Origin: Propionibacteriaceae bacterium UBA6238 | Lineage (GTDB): Bacteria; Actinomycetota; Actinomycetes; Propionibacteriales; Propionibacteriaceae | Direction of reading: 5' to 3' | NCBI GenBank assembly: GCA_002441465.1 | Contig: DJWE01000034.1 | Span: forward strand, 1-25,424 | Length of the DNA stretch: 25,424 nucleotides | Part shown: in pieces, positions 7,333 through 14,941 of the stretch | Layout: each line of letters begins with the position of its first letter | How positions within the stretch are numbered: position 1 is the first letter of the stretch | Notes under the pieces: model-generated | What the model saw: only the letters and a program-made list of their open reading frames with translations | Told to the model about the DNA's origin: nothing | Database searches by the model: none | Program-made: the position numbers and the translations under genes

Positions 7333-8010
7333 TCACGCGGGCAGGACGTAGAGGTACATCAGCAGGTAGTGCAGGACGGCCGCGACGACCACCATCACGT
7401 GCCAGATCTCGTGGAAGCCGAACACCCCGGGCCATGGGTTCGGCCTCTCGATCACGAAGACCACGAACCCGGCGCTGTAGACGAGGCCCCCGACCGCCAT
7501 CAGCGCCAACGCCCCCAGGGGCAACGACGCGCCCGCACCGACCAGGACGACCGGCATCCACCCCAAGGCGATGTAGAGGGTGTTCGTGACGTACTTCGGC
7601 AGCTGCCGCAGCAGCGAGCGCAGCACGATCCCCGCCGAGGCGATCAGCCACACCGTGCCCAGGACCGCCCAGCCGTACGTGCTCCGGAACAGGACCAGCA
7701 CGAGTGGCGTGACCGAGCCCGCGATCAGCAGGAAGACCGAGTCGTAGTCGAGGGTCCGCAGCACCTCGTTCACCCGCGGCCCGCGATCGAGGGCGTGGTG
7801 CAGCGTGCTCGAGACGAACAGCGTCACGACCGACAGGCCGTAGATGCTGAACCCGACGATCTTCCACGGGTCACCCTGCGCGCCCGCCTGCGAGATCAGC
7901 AGCGCGGCACCCTCCACGGCGAAGCACGCGGCGATCAGGTGCGAGACGGTGTTGAACCGCTCGCTGGTCACATGGACGCTGCCGTCCCTGCTCCGTGGTG
8001 CTGTGTCCAC
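7333..8010 (-). CDS. trhA: Hemolysin III / TrhA (PAQR-family) membrane protein
   Basis: A 225-residue seven-helix membrane protein. Diagnostic residues of the family are visible: ERFNTVSHLIAACF in the first helix region, SSTLHHAL (Ser-x3-His) after the second, and GFHEIWHVMVV (His-x3-His) near the end; together these form the predicted zinc-binding set of PAQR and alkaline-ceramidase-like (CREST) enzymes. Bacterial members are annotated as hemolysin III or TrhA and are linked to membrane homeostasis rather than to toxicity. It starts at GTG 8010; a later in-frame GTG before TSERFNT is also possible. It is probably monocistronic. Confidence 0.9.
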   Translation of the reverse strand: MDTAPRSRDGSVHVTSERFNTVSHLIAACFAVEGAALLISQAGAQGDPWKIVGFSIYGLSVVTLFVSSTLHHALDRGPRVNEVLRTLDYDSVFLLIAGSVTPLVLVLFRSTYGWAVLGTVWLIASAGIVLRSLLRQLPKYVTNTLYIALGWMPVVLVGAGASLPLGALALMAVGGLVYSAGFVVFVIERPNPWPGVFGFHEIWHVMVVVAAVLHYLLMYLYVLPA

Positions 8011-8140
8011 CGGTTGCCTTCCCGCGACGTCGAGCCTTCACCCCCGCGAGGCCGGGAACCACACCGAGGCACCACGCCGGCACGAGCCTACCCATCGCGA
8101 CGGCCCCGACCCGTCCGCGCCCACCCAGGCCCGCCCAGGC

Positions 8141-8214
8141 TCGCGAGATCGTGAGTGCGGTCCGAGATCGTCAGTCCGGACGTGCGATCTCGCCCCCCAC
8201 TCACGATCTCGCGA
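8141..8214. repeat. Nested palindromic intergenic repeat, copy 1
   Basis: The outer arms TCGCGAGATCGTGAGT (8141-8156) and ACTCACGATCTCGCGA (8199-8214) are perfect 16-bp inverse copies. Inside them lies a second inverted pair GAGATCG/CGATCTC around a TCCGGA core. A diverged copy is at 9088-9155. The right arm supplies the stop codon and probably the terminator of the small membrane-protein gene at 8201-8389. No transposase gene is attached. Confidence 0.8.
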
Positions 8215-8389
8215 CAGGGGTGGGGGCGGTCAGGGGCGGCCAGACGATGATGAGGAAGGTGGCGATGGGCCCCAGGAACAGCGAGAAGAGGAACCAGTAC
8301 CAGCGGCTCCGCCCCCTGGTCTGAGCCAGTCCCGCGTTGACGAGGGCCAGCGAGAGCAACCACAACCCGCTGTTGACGGTCACGTTCAT
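8201..8389 (-). CDS. Small hydrophobic membrane protein
   Basis: A 62-residue protein with two likely membrane helices: SGLWLLSLALVNAGLAQT, a basic turn RGRSRWYW, and FLFSLFLGPIATFLIIVW. No family is recognised. ATG 8389 has GGAGGGTGAG upstream and is preferred over an in-frame start at 8434. The last three codons and the TGA fall inside the palindromic repeat, so insertion of the repeat may have set the present C-terminus. Two-helix proteins of this kind are common, and their roles are usually unknown. Confidence 0.55.
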   Translation of the reverse strand: MNVTVNSGLWLLSLALVNAGLAQTRGRSRWYWFLFSLFLGPIATFLIIVWPPLTAPTPVARS

Positions 8390-8614
8390 CGCGCGCTCAC
8401 CCTCCATGAGCGCAGCGACGACCTCGGCCGCCACTCCCCCGCCTGACCAGGCACGTCGAGACCACGCATGTCTGTCACTTCTCCCCCCGGCTCATGACAT
8501 CAGTGCGACCGACGCTACTGCAGGCAATCCCGGAGGGGGCCGACACGACGACCGGGGTCAGGGTCCTCGTCCTGCAGGACCCACCGCTCGCCGTCGCACC
8601 CGGACCTACCAGGT

Positions 8615-8926
8615 TCAGCGACTGACGGTCTCCACCAATCGCCAGCCCTCACCGACGGGCGACTCGCTCTCGGGCAGGTCGACCGCCGCGACGACGACGT
8701 TCGTCCCGGTGCCTGAGACCTTCTCCCACCGGCTGCCGTAGGCGAGGTCCACCCGGAGATCGGGGGGTTCGGGCGCCAGCGTGGCGAGGTCCAGGAGCTC
8801 GGTCGTGCCACCCTCGCCGCCGGCGGTCCAGTACGCCACGGCGTGCGAGTGGTAGCTGGCCCACTCCCACTTCCACTGACGCTGGACCTGCTCCCAATGG
8901 CAGATGGTCTCCGGTGTCTCGGACAT
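8615..8926 (-). CDS. Hypothetical 103-residue protein
   Basis: A soluble, acidic protein rich in Trp and Glu (WEQVQRQWKWEWASYHSH, PPDLRVDLAYGSRWEKV, ending GEGWRLVETVSR). No signal peptide or membrane helix is seen and no family is recognised. The start is well supported: AAGGAGG lies nine bases before ATG 8926. About 180 bases without a convincing gene separate it from the membrane-protein gene at 8389. Confidence 0.65.
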   Translation of the reverse strand: MSETPETICHWEQVQRQWKWEWASYHSHAVAYWTAGGEGGTTELLDLATLAPEPPDLRVDLAYGSRWEKVSGTGTNVVVAAVDLPESESPVGEGWRLVETVSR

Positions 8927-9055
8927 GTGCACCGCCTCCTTCGTGCGCGCCGTCGCGCACGCTTCCCTCTGATCCTGGCACTCCCCACCCCCGCGCGGGC
9001 AGGGGACGAACGGCCCCGATCTCAGCCGATCCACAACTCTCATCCGCCGGCGCGC

Positions 9056-9088
9056 GACAGTCCACCGACAGTCCGCAGACAGTCCGCC
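9056..9088. repeat. Three 11-bp tandem repeats
   Basis: GACAGTCCACC, GACAGTCCGCA and GACAGTCCGCC stand head to tail directly beside copy 2 of the palindromic repeat. Regular 11-bp spacing puts each unit on the same helix face, so they could be protein-binding sites, or simply a repeat-expansion scar. Confidence 0.6.
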
Positions 9089-9155
9089 GAGATCGTGAGT
9101 CCCGTCCGAGATCGTCGCTCCGAACGTGCGACCTCGCGCCGGACTCACGATCTCG
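9088..9155. repeat. Nested palindromic intergenic repeat, copy 2
   Basis: Outer arms CGAGATCGTGAGTCC (9088-9102) and GGACTCACGATCTCG (9141-9155) are perfect 15-bp inverse copies; the interior is clearly related to copy 1 at 8141 but diverged (GAGATCGTCGCTCCGAACGT). It occupies the gene-free region 8927-9338, in which I see no other element beyond the tandem repeats at 9056 and the upstream region of the exporter gene. Confidence 0.8.
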
Positions 9156-9338
9156 ACGAAACGGGCGGCGGGGGTGTCGGGGTTGTCATACTCAGAGGTG
9201 CCCGCCCGAGGTCGTCCGGCTTCTCTGTGTCGGGGGGGCTGTGCTCCGGGGGGACGCGGTGAGGTCCTGCTGTGGCGTGCCGTCCGGGTCCGCCGGGGTG
9301 GGGCGGTGCCGCGCGGCGACGAGCGACGAGGGGGACCG

Positions 9339-11024
9339 GTGAGCGACCGAGCCGACGGAGACCGGATCGGGACGTCCCGTCGGCTCCTGGCGAGCATGGG
9401 GATCGGCCTGCGGGGTGGTCCGCACGGACCGGCCGCCGACGTCCCCGACGGATCCTCCGGCACGTGGGCGCCGCTCGCGCTCACGACGTTCCGCTGGTTG
9501 TGGATCGCCCAGCTCGTGTCGAACACCGGGTCGTGGATGCAGACGGTCGGCGCCCAGTGGATGCTGGTGCACCAGCCGAACGCGGCGTCCCTGACCGCGA
9601 TGGTCCAGGCGGCGAGCCTCCTGCCGGTCCTGCTGGTCTCGCTGCCGGCCGGCGTGCTGGCCGACGTGTTCGACCGTCGGCGGTACCTGGTCGGGGTGTT
9701 CGTCGCGGCGGTCGTCGTGAGCGGGTCGCTGGTGGTGCTGACCGAGGCGGGGCTGGTGACACCGCTGGTGCTGCTCATGCTCACGTTCGGGCTGGGCGTC
9801 ACGAACGCGCTCGCCGGTCCGGCGTGGCAGGCGATCCAGCCCGAGCTCGTCCCACCCCGGCTGATCCCCGCCGCTGCCGGGCTGGGCAGCATGAACATCA
9901 ACATCGCCCGCGCGATCGGACCCGCGCTGGCCGGCGCCCTGCTGCTCGCCGTCAGTCCGGCGGTGCTGTTCGCGATCAACGGGGTCTCGACGGTAGCCGT
10001 CGTCGTCGCCCTGGTGGCGTGGCGCCGACCGGCGGGCGCCGTGCGGGAAGCCGAGCCCCTGGTCTCCGCCCTGCGGTCCGGTTCCCGGTACGTCGTCAAC
10101 GCTCCCGGGGTGCGACGGGTGCTGCTGCGGGTGGCGCTGTTCGTGGTGCCTGCCTCGGCCCTGTGGGCGCTGCTCGCAGTGGTGGCGAGCGAGCGGCTGG
10201 GCCTCGGGTCGGGCGGGTACGGGATGCTGCTCGGTGCGCTCGGAGTCGGTGCGGTGATCGGCGCACTGGGCCTCGCGAAGCTGCGCGACCGGATGTCGCG
10301 GGGCGCGCTGCTGGCCGGCGCCTCGTTGCTGTTCGGGTCGGGGATGGCCGGGGCGGCACTGACCGGCAGCGCGGTGCTGCTGGTCGGGTTGCTGGTGCTG
10401 GCCGGTGTCGGCTGGCTGGTGGTGCTCTCGACGTTCAGCACGGTGCTGCAGCTCACGTTGCCCGCGTGGGTGCGGGCCCGCGGGATGGCCACCTACCTCA
10501 TCGTCATGATCGGTGGGCAGGGCATCGGTGCGGCTGCCTGGGGACTGGTGGCCCAGCGGGTCGGGATCGGCCACGCGCTGGTCGCCGCGACGGGACTGCT
10601 GGTCGCCGGCGTGGTGTCCCAGGCGTGGTGGCCGCTGCTGGCCCGCACCGGTTCCCATGACCCGCGCACCGACACCCTGTGGCCCGAGCCGGACGTCGAC
10701 GCCGCGATCGACCTGGACCCGCGCACGGGCCCGGTCGTGATCGAGATCCGGCACGTGGTGACCGGTGACGTCGAGCGCTTCCTGGAGGCCGCGCGGCGGG
10801 TCGGGGTGTCCCGTCGGCGCACCGGCGCGACGTCGTGGACGCTCTACCAGGATGCGGCCGACGGCTCGGTCTACGTCGAGGTGTTCGTCGTGCCGACCTG
10901 GGGTGAGCACCTGCGCCAGCACCACGAGCGCCTCACCGGCTACGACCGCGAGCTCGACCTGCGGATGCGTGCGTTCACCGACGGACCGTCGGCGATCCGC
11001 CACCTGCTGCCTGCGGAGGGGTGA
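9339..11024 (+). CDS. MFS_3-type exporter with C-terminal soluble domain
   Basis: A 561-residue major facilitator of the MFS_3/EntS-like type. The membrane part starts with TTFRWLWIAQLVSNTGSWMQ and includes GVLADVFDRRRYLVG, the conserved loop 2-3 motif A equivalent, with about eleven to twelve helices up to near residue 430. The final 95 or so residues (from VVIEIRHVVTGDVERF to HLLPAEG) form a soluble alpha/beta segment that is a normal part of this family. It is proposed to export a small metabolite, unidentified. GTG 9339 follows GAGGGGGACC, a good ribosome-binding site. Its last 299 bases are duplicated at 13077-13327. It is followed by the Nudix gene after 88 bases, with no terminator visible. 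Confidence 0.88.
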   Translation: MSDRADGDRIGTSRRLLASMGIGLRGGPHGPAADVPDGSSGTWAPLALTTFRWLWIAQLVSNTGSWMQTVGAQWMLVHQPNAASLTAMVQAASLLPVLLVSLPAGVLADVFDRRRYLVGVFVAAVVVSGSLVVLTEAGLVTPLVLLMLTFGLGVTNALAGPAWQAIQPELVPPRLIPAAAGLGSMNINIARAIGPALAGALLLAVSPAVLFAINGVSTVAVVVALVAWRRPAGAVREAEPLVSALRSGSRYVVNAPGVRRVLLRVALFVVPASALWALLAVVASERLGLGSGGYGMLLGALGVGAVIGALGLAKLRDRMSRGALLAGASLLFGSGMAGAALTGSAVLLVGLLVLAGVGWLVVLSTFSTVLQLTLPAWVRARGMATYLIVMIGGQGIGAAAWGLVAQRVGIGHALVAATGLLVAGVVSQAWWPLLARTGSHDPRTDTLWPEPDVDAAIDLDPRTGPVVIEIRHVVTGDVERFLEAARRVGVSRRRTGATSWTLYQDAADGSVYVEVFVVPTWGEHLRQHHERLTGYDRELDLRMRAFTDGPSAIRHLLPAEG

Positions 11025-11026
11025 GG
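10728..11026 (+). repeat. Direct repeat A (3' end of the exporter gene)
   Basis: The last 299 bases of the exporter, including its stop, recur at 13077-13327 in the same orientation. By eye there are seven substitutions over 251 aligned bases, plus a 48-bp gap in copy B. The two copies bracket the Nudix cassette. Confidence 0.9.
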
Positions 11027-11112
11027 GGGCGGTCGCTGTGCCCGACCACGCCGACAGGTCCACCCACGCACATCGCTGCCGATCGGGGATATCGGGCGTC
11101 TACGCTCCCTCT

Positions 11113-11709
11113 GTGCAGCATCGCCACGTCGAGGACGGCACTCAGATTCGTGCGACCAGTCCCGCATTCACTCACGGTGACTGGGTCCAGGTGTTCATCG
11201 ACCCGGACCCGAGCGGCCGAGGGCCCGGGTACATCCGTATCACCGAGAAATGGGGTACGCCAGGCGTCGTCGTTCTGCCAATCCTTCAACGCCACCGTCT
11301 GGGCCTGGTCCAGGTCTTCCGACACCCTGTGGGAAGACTGTGCTGGGAGGCTCCCCGCGGCTTCGGAGAAGCAGGAAGCACGCCATCGGCGAATGCGCTG
11401 CGCGAGCTCGTCGAAGAGACCGGGTTCGTCCCGACAGTCCACGAACTTGTTCACCTCGGTCAGGTGCTCCACAACGCGGGCATCGCCGAGTCGGTTGTCG
11501 ACATCTACGCCGTGGACTTCCAGTCGGCGCCACCTGGCGAGCCTCTTGACTCCCGTGAAATCAGCGGGTTCCGCTGGTTCGACGTCGCGGAGGTCGAGCA
11601 GATGATCAGCGAAGGAGTCATTCAGGACTCGTTCACGATCGTTTCACTGTTCCACGCAATGAGCGCAGGCCTCGTCACTCAGTCACCACGCCGGAGGGCG
11701 GTTCAATGA
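11113..11709 (+). CDS. Nudix hydrolase
   Basis: A 198-residue Nudix protein of the ADP-ribose pyrophosphatase-like kind. It has beta strands GVVVLPILQRHRLGLVQVF, the WEAPRGF entry common to ADP-ribose hydrolases, then a Nudix box GFGEAGSTPSANALRELVEE-TGF: the REUxEExGU half is intact, but the usual Glu after Gly-x5 is Ser. It is followed by VHLGQVLHNAGIAESVVDIY and a C-terminal EISGFRWFDVAEVEQMI. Predicted to cleave a nucleoside diphosphate linked to another group. GTG 11113 lacks a ribosome-binding site, but TACGCT lies six bases upstream, so a leaderless start is likely. The TGA overlaps the next ATG (ATGA), implying coupled translation. G+C is lower than in the exporter. Confidence 0.85.
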   Translation: MQHRHVEDGTQIRATSPAFTHGDWVQVFIDPDPSGRGPGYIRITEKWGTPGVVVLPILQRHRLGLVQVFRHPVGRLCWEAPRGFGEAGSTPSANALRELVEETGFVPTVHELVHLGQVLHNAGIAESVVDIYAVDFQSAPPGEPLDSREISGFRWFDVAEVEQMISEGVIQDSFTIVSLFHAMSAGLVTQSPRRRAVQ

Positions 11710-13073
11710 CGACCTACTACTCGCTGCTCGACTCCGTACGCTTCTCCGGGGAGACGCCCGTCGCGACGCGCGAGACCCGACGACTATCGGCGCTCGCGAC
11801 CGTCACCACCGATCTGATCGTGCAGCGCAAACGTGTTGTGCTCTCCCAGTCTCAGGTCTTCGACGGGAGCCTCCTGCTCAGCGTGGGCGAGGCGGCGCGT
11901 CACGACAAGGCGTTCGTGCCGGAGTTCCGATCCCTGCGGCAGCTGATCAAGGACAACTGGGTTCAGACCCGGATCCTCGACACTGCAGCCCTGCGGAAGC
12001 AGCACAGCGAAGCTGAGACCTTCACCGTCCAGAACGCGTTCGCCAGTGCGATCGCCTCAGGGTTCCGGTTCTCCGCCTGGCCCGAGCTCAACGGCAATCC
12101 GGAGCTTGCCAGGGAGGTTCTCTCCTGCCTCGACGGAGGCCGCGACGACTCCCTCCCCGTGGCGCTGCGTGAACGGCTGGACGTTCTCCGCGAGATCGAT
12201 GAGGCCTTCCGCCGGTCGTCAGCCAGCGAGAGGGCTGTGCCTGCACCTGGGGCACCCTTGGGACGCAGGATCGTCGATCACATCAGCAGCACGCAGGTGA
12301 GCAAGAGCACCGCGGTGGTGTACGAGGGCACCACGGCGCTGTGGCAGGCCCTTCGCGACCGGGACCGAGGTGCGTACGAGCGCTCGATCAACATGCGAAG
12401 CGCCTGGTACGACCTGCTTGATCAATACTCTGAAAGTGCGGAGGTCTCGCCACATCATGGCGGGGTCGCGACACTGAGGAGCATTGTCGATCATCACTAC
12501 AACAGCATCGTGGCCCGTTCTCTCGGAGCGGACTCCTGCACGGACGAGAGCGAGGACCTGCTCCTTCCCGGGGTGCTGCGGGACGGGGGGATCTCCAACG
12601 AGTCCCGTGGGATCGCGTCGTTTCTGACGGACAGCAGCAGCACTGTTCACGGTTCACTGACCTGGGAGCTCGCACGCGAGCGACTCCGTGCGGATGGCGA
12701 GTTCGACGTCCTCACACCGGAGGAGCGACTCAATGATCTGCTCGACCTCGAGGTCGCGCAGCGAGTCGACCACGATCGTCTGGTCCTCTCGGTACGCGTG
12801 GTTCCCACCATTGTGAACTTCGTGGCGAGCTTCGCAGCCGGCAGCGCCGTTCAGGGCGCTATGGGCACGTCCGCGCCCGGTTCGCCGCAATGGATCGGCG
12901 GCGTCGTCGTGGGGGGAGTGATCGGAGCGGTCGCTGCGAGAGAAGTCGCGCCGTCGATGCCGCCTCTTCGCGCCTTGGACAAGCTCGCCTCCAGGATCGA
13001 GGAGGCTCGCGCCTCGCGGATCCGGGAGAGTCTGATCGTGAAGACTCGGGCGAGCGCCCCCCCGAGACGCTGA
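11706..13073 (+). CDS. Unknown 455-residue protein coupled to Nudix
   Basis: No family recognised. Residues 1-360 are soluble, mostly helical, without Cys-rich or nuclease motifs that I can name; notable features are an N-terminal MTTYYSLLDSVRFSGE, a segment ERSINMRSAWYDLLDQY around residue 230, and an acidic patch DSCTDESEDLLLPGVL near residue 280. Residues about 364-388 (VPTIVNFVASFAAGSAVQ) and 396-413 (WIGGVVVGGVIGAVAAR) are hydrophobic and Gly-rich with GxxxG spacing, probably two membrane-inserting segments, followed by a basic tail. Start and stop of the pair overlap (ATGA), so it is made together with the Nudix protein. Lower G+C and flanking repeats point to acquisition. A membrane effector controlled by a nucleotide-hydrolysing partner is an inference only. 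Confidence 0.75.
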   Translation: MTTYYSLLDSVRFSGETPVATRETRRLSALATVTTDLIVQRKRVVLSQSQVFDGSLLLSVGEAARHDKAFVPEFRSLRQLIKDNWVQTRILDTAALRKQHSEAETFTVQNAFASAIASGFRFSAWPELNGNPELAREVLSCLDGGRDDSLPVALRERLDVLREIDEAFRRSSASERAVPAPGAPLGRRIVDHISSTQVSKSTAVVYEGTTALWQALRDRDRGAYERSINMRSAWYDLLDQYSESAEVSPHHGGVATLRSIVDHHYNSIVARSLGADSCTDESEDLLLPGVLRDGGISNESRGIASFLTDSSSTVHGSLTWELARERLRADGEFDVLTPEERLNDLLDLEVAQRVDHDRLVLSVRVVPTIVNFVASFAAGSAVQGAMGTSAPGSPQWIGGVVVGGVIGAVAAREVAPSMPPLRALDKLASRIEEARASRIRESLIVKTRASAPPRR

Positions 13074-13076
13074 CTC

Positions 13077-13327
13077 GGCCCGGCCGTGATCGAGATCCGG
13101 CACGTGGTGACCGGCGACGTCGAACGGTTCCTGGAGGCCGCGCGGCGGGTCGGGGTGTCCCGTCGGCGCACCGGCGCGACGTCGTGGACGCTCTACCAGG
13201 ATGCGGCCGACGGCTCGGTCTACGTCGAGATGTTCGTCGTGCCGACCTGGGGCGAGCACCTGCGGATGCGTGCGTTCACCGACGGACCGTCGGCGATCCG
13301 CCACCTGCTGCTTGCGGAGGGGTGAGG
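13077..13327 (+). repeat. Direct repeat B (partial copy of the exporter 3' end)
   Basis: This copies 10728-11026. An in-frame 79-codon remnant starts at GTG 13086 and keeps the exporter stop. It lacks 48 bp (16 codons) present in copy A, with the deletion bounded by the 7-bp direct repeat ACCTGCG, which indicates slippage. There is no ribosome-binding site, so it is a relic rather than a gene. Confidence 0.9.
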
Positions 13328-13341
13328 CGGGACGGCCCCGG

Positions 13342-13770
13342 TCAGCCGACGGTTGCTGCGTCGTAGAGCCGGCACCCGCCGTCGGCGGGGAACACTGCGA
13401 TGTCGATGCTGGCGCCGGGCGTGAGCTCCTCGCCGGCCACAGCGACGGGCTCGGCGAGCGCGTCGCACAGCCTGCTCGCGCAGGTGGGCGACGAGGGTCC
13501 GGATCGTCGAGGTGACGAGGGTGCCGGCGGCCCGTCAGGCGGACCGACATCACCATCGCGACGGAGAAGACGACGTACCCCGCGTCGGCGACCGAGAGAA
13601 AGGGGACCGTCAGGCCACGGAACGTCTGCACCCCGATCAGCGTGTCCGCACTCGACTGCGCCGTCATCGCCGTAGCGATGAGCACGAGCTCGACGGTGTA
13701 CACCAGAGCGAAGAACCCCGTGGCCCAGAGCGCGGCGAGCCGCGGCTCCCCCCTGAACCGCGAACCCAGT
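13342..13770 (-). pseudogene. Membrane protein gene with at least two frameshifts
   Basis: Three frames read as pieces of one protein. Up to about 13530: FRGEPRLAALWATGFFALVY and TVELVLIATAMTAQSSADTL then LSVADAGYVVFSVAMVMSVR, two membrane helices with a short extracellular-looking loop. About 13530-13470: GTLVTSTIRTLVAHLREQA. From about 13470 to the stop at 13342: LCDALAEPVAVAGEELTPGA then IDIAVFPADGGCRLYDA. I recognise no family. A GTG at 13703 could start the first piece, but apparently coding sequence extends upstream of it, so the true N-terminus may involve a further shift. It lies immediately after direct repeat B, converging on it, and may be the original neighbour of the exporter gene. 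About 180 bases before the gmd gene hold no other gene. Confidence 0.55.
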
Positions 13771-13951
13771 GCCCCTCTTCACCCCCGCGCACCGGCCTCT
13801 CCAGCTCGAGCCGCCGTCGGCAGAACGGCGTCCGTCACGACCCGGGCTCCCCCGCCCCTCGGCGCCGTTCGCTTGCCGCACTGCGCGCAGCCGGCTCACA
13901 CCAGGTCGACGCTAGGGTGGCCGCAACGACACACCACGAGATGGGGAAACG

Positions 13952-14938
13952 GTGGCGCGCGCACTGATCACCGGTATCACCGGCCAGGACGGCCTGTATC
14001 TGTCCGAGCTGCTGCTGGGCAAGGGCTACGAGGTGTACGGCCTGATCCGGGGGCAGAACAACCCGAAGTTCGACCTCGTGCGCGAGCTCCTCCCGGACGT
14101 GAAGCTCGTCACCGGCGACCTGACCGACTTCTCGAGCCTGATCCGGGCGCTGGAGAAGTCCCAGCCGGACGAGGTGTACAACCTCGGGGCGATCTCGTTC
14201 GTGGCGTACTCGTGGGAGAACGCGATGCTCACCACGGACGTCACGGCCAAGGGCGTGCTCAACATGCTCGAGGCGGTGCGGCTGTACTCGGGGGACGACC
14301 CCGGCCGGGTCCGGTTCTACCAGGCATCGAGCTCGGAGATGTTCGGCAAGGCCCAGGAGGTACCCCAGCGTGAGACGACGCTGCTGTGGCCGCGGTCGCC
14401 GTACGGGGTCGCCAAGGTGTTCGGGCACTACATGACGATCAACTACCGCGAGTCCTACGGGATGCACGCGTCTTCGGGAATCTTGTTCAACCACGAGTCC
14501 CCCCGCCGCGGGCACGAGTTCGTGACCCGAAAGGTCAGCGAGTCGGTCGCCCGCATCTCGCTCGGCCTGCAGGACGGGATCACGATGGGCGACCTGAACG
14601 CCAAGCGCGACTGGGGCTTCGCCGGTGACTACGTTGAGGCGATGTGGCTGATGCTCCAGCAGGACGAGGCTGACGACTACGTGATCTCCACCGGGGTGAC
14701 GCACTCGATCCGCGACCTGCTCGACGTCGCGTTCGCGCGCGTGGGCATCGAGGACTGGTCGGGTCTGGTCACCCAGGATCCGCGGTACATGCGCCCGGCG
14801 GAGGTCGACCTTCTCCTCGGGGACTCGACCAAGGCGAAGGAGACGCTGGGCTGGGCTCCCCAGGTGGGCTTCACGGAGCTCGTCGAGATGATGGTCGACA
14901 ACGACCTCGCGCTCCAGCGCGCACAGGCAGGTCTGTGA
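13952..14938 (+). CDS. gmd: GDP-mannose 4,6-dehydratase
   Basis: A 328-residue extended short-chain dehydrogenase converting GDP-mannose to GDP-4-keto-6-deoxymannose, the precursor of GDP-fucose, rhamnose and related sugars. The NAD(P)-binding motif is TGITGQDGLYLSELL at residues 6-20, with GDLTD for the adenine-binding segment. The catalytic set is SSSEMFG with the following Glu and SPYGVAKVF (Tyr151, Lys155); FNHESPRRGHEFVTRKVS is the GMD-specific substrate and tetramer loop, and GDLNAKRDWGFAGDYVEAMW the end signature. It starts at GTG 13952, preceded by GGGGA; a TAGGGT -10-like element lies at 13913-13918. It is followed three bases later by a paralogue on the same strand, so the two form an operon. 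Confidence 0.93.
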   Translation: MARALITGITGQDGLYLSELLLGKGYEVYGLIRGQNNPKFDLVRELLPDVKLVTGDLTDFSSLIRALEKSQPDEVYNLGAISFVAYSWENAMLTTDVTAKGVLNMLEAVRLYSGDDPGRVRFYQASSSEMFGKAQEVPQRETTLLWPRSPYGVAKVFGHYMTINYRESYGMHASSGILFNHESPRRGHEFVTRKVSESVARISLGLQDGITMGDLNAKRDWGFAGDYVEAMWLMLQQDEADDYVISTGVTHSIRDLLDVAFARVGIEDWSGLVTQDPRYMRPAEVDLLLGDSTKAKETLGWAPQVGFTELVEMMVDNDLALQRAQAGL

Positions 14939-14941
14939 CGC

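Noticed and set aside
8494..8625. Short plus-strand frame beginning MTSVRPTLLQAIPEGADT
   Set aside because: No ribosome-binding site or family; it overlaps the 3' end of the better supported minus-strand gene.
8615..10492. Very long antisense open frame (over 600 codons) opposite the exporter
   Set aside because: Ser/Thr/Pro/Arg-rich composition typical of the antisense of GC-rich coding DNA; only its end, with its own ribosome-binding site at 8926, is a believable gene.
13086..13325. Separate 79-residue gene
   Set aside because: It is a partial copy of the exporter 3' end without a ribosome-binding site, so it is listed as a repeat.
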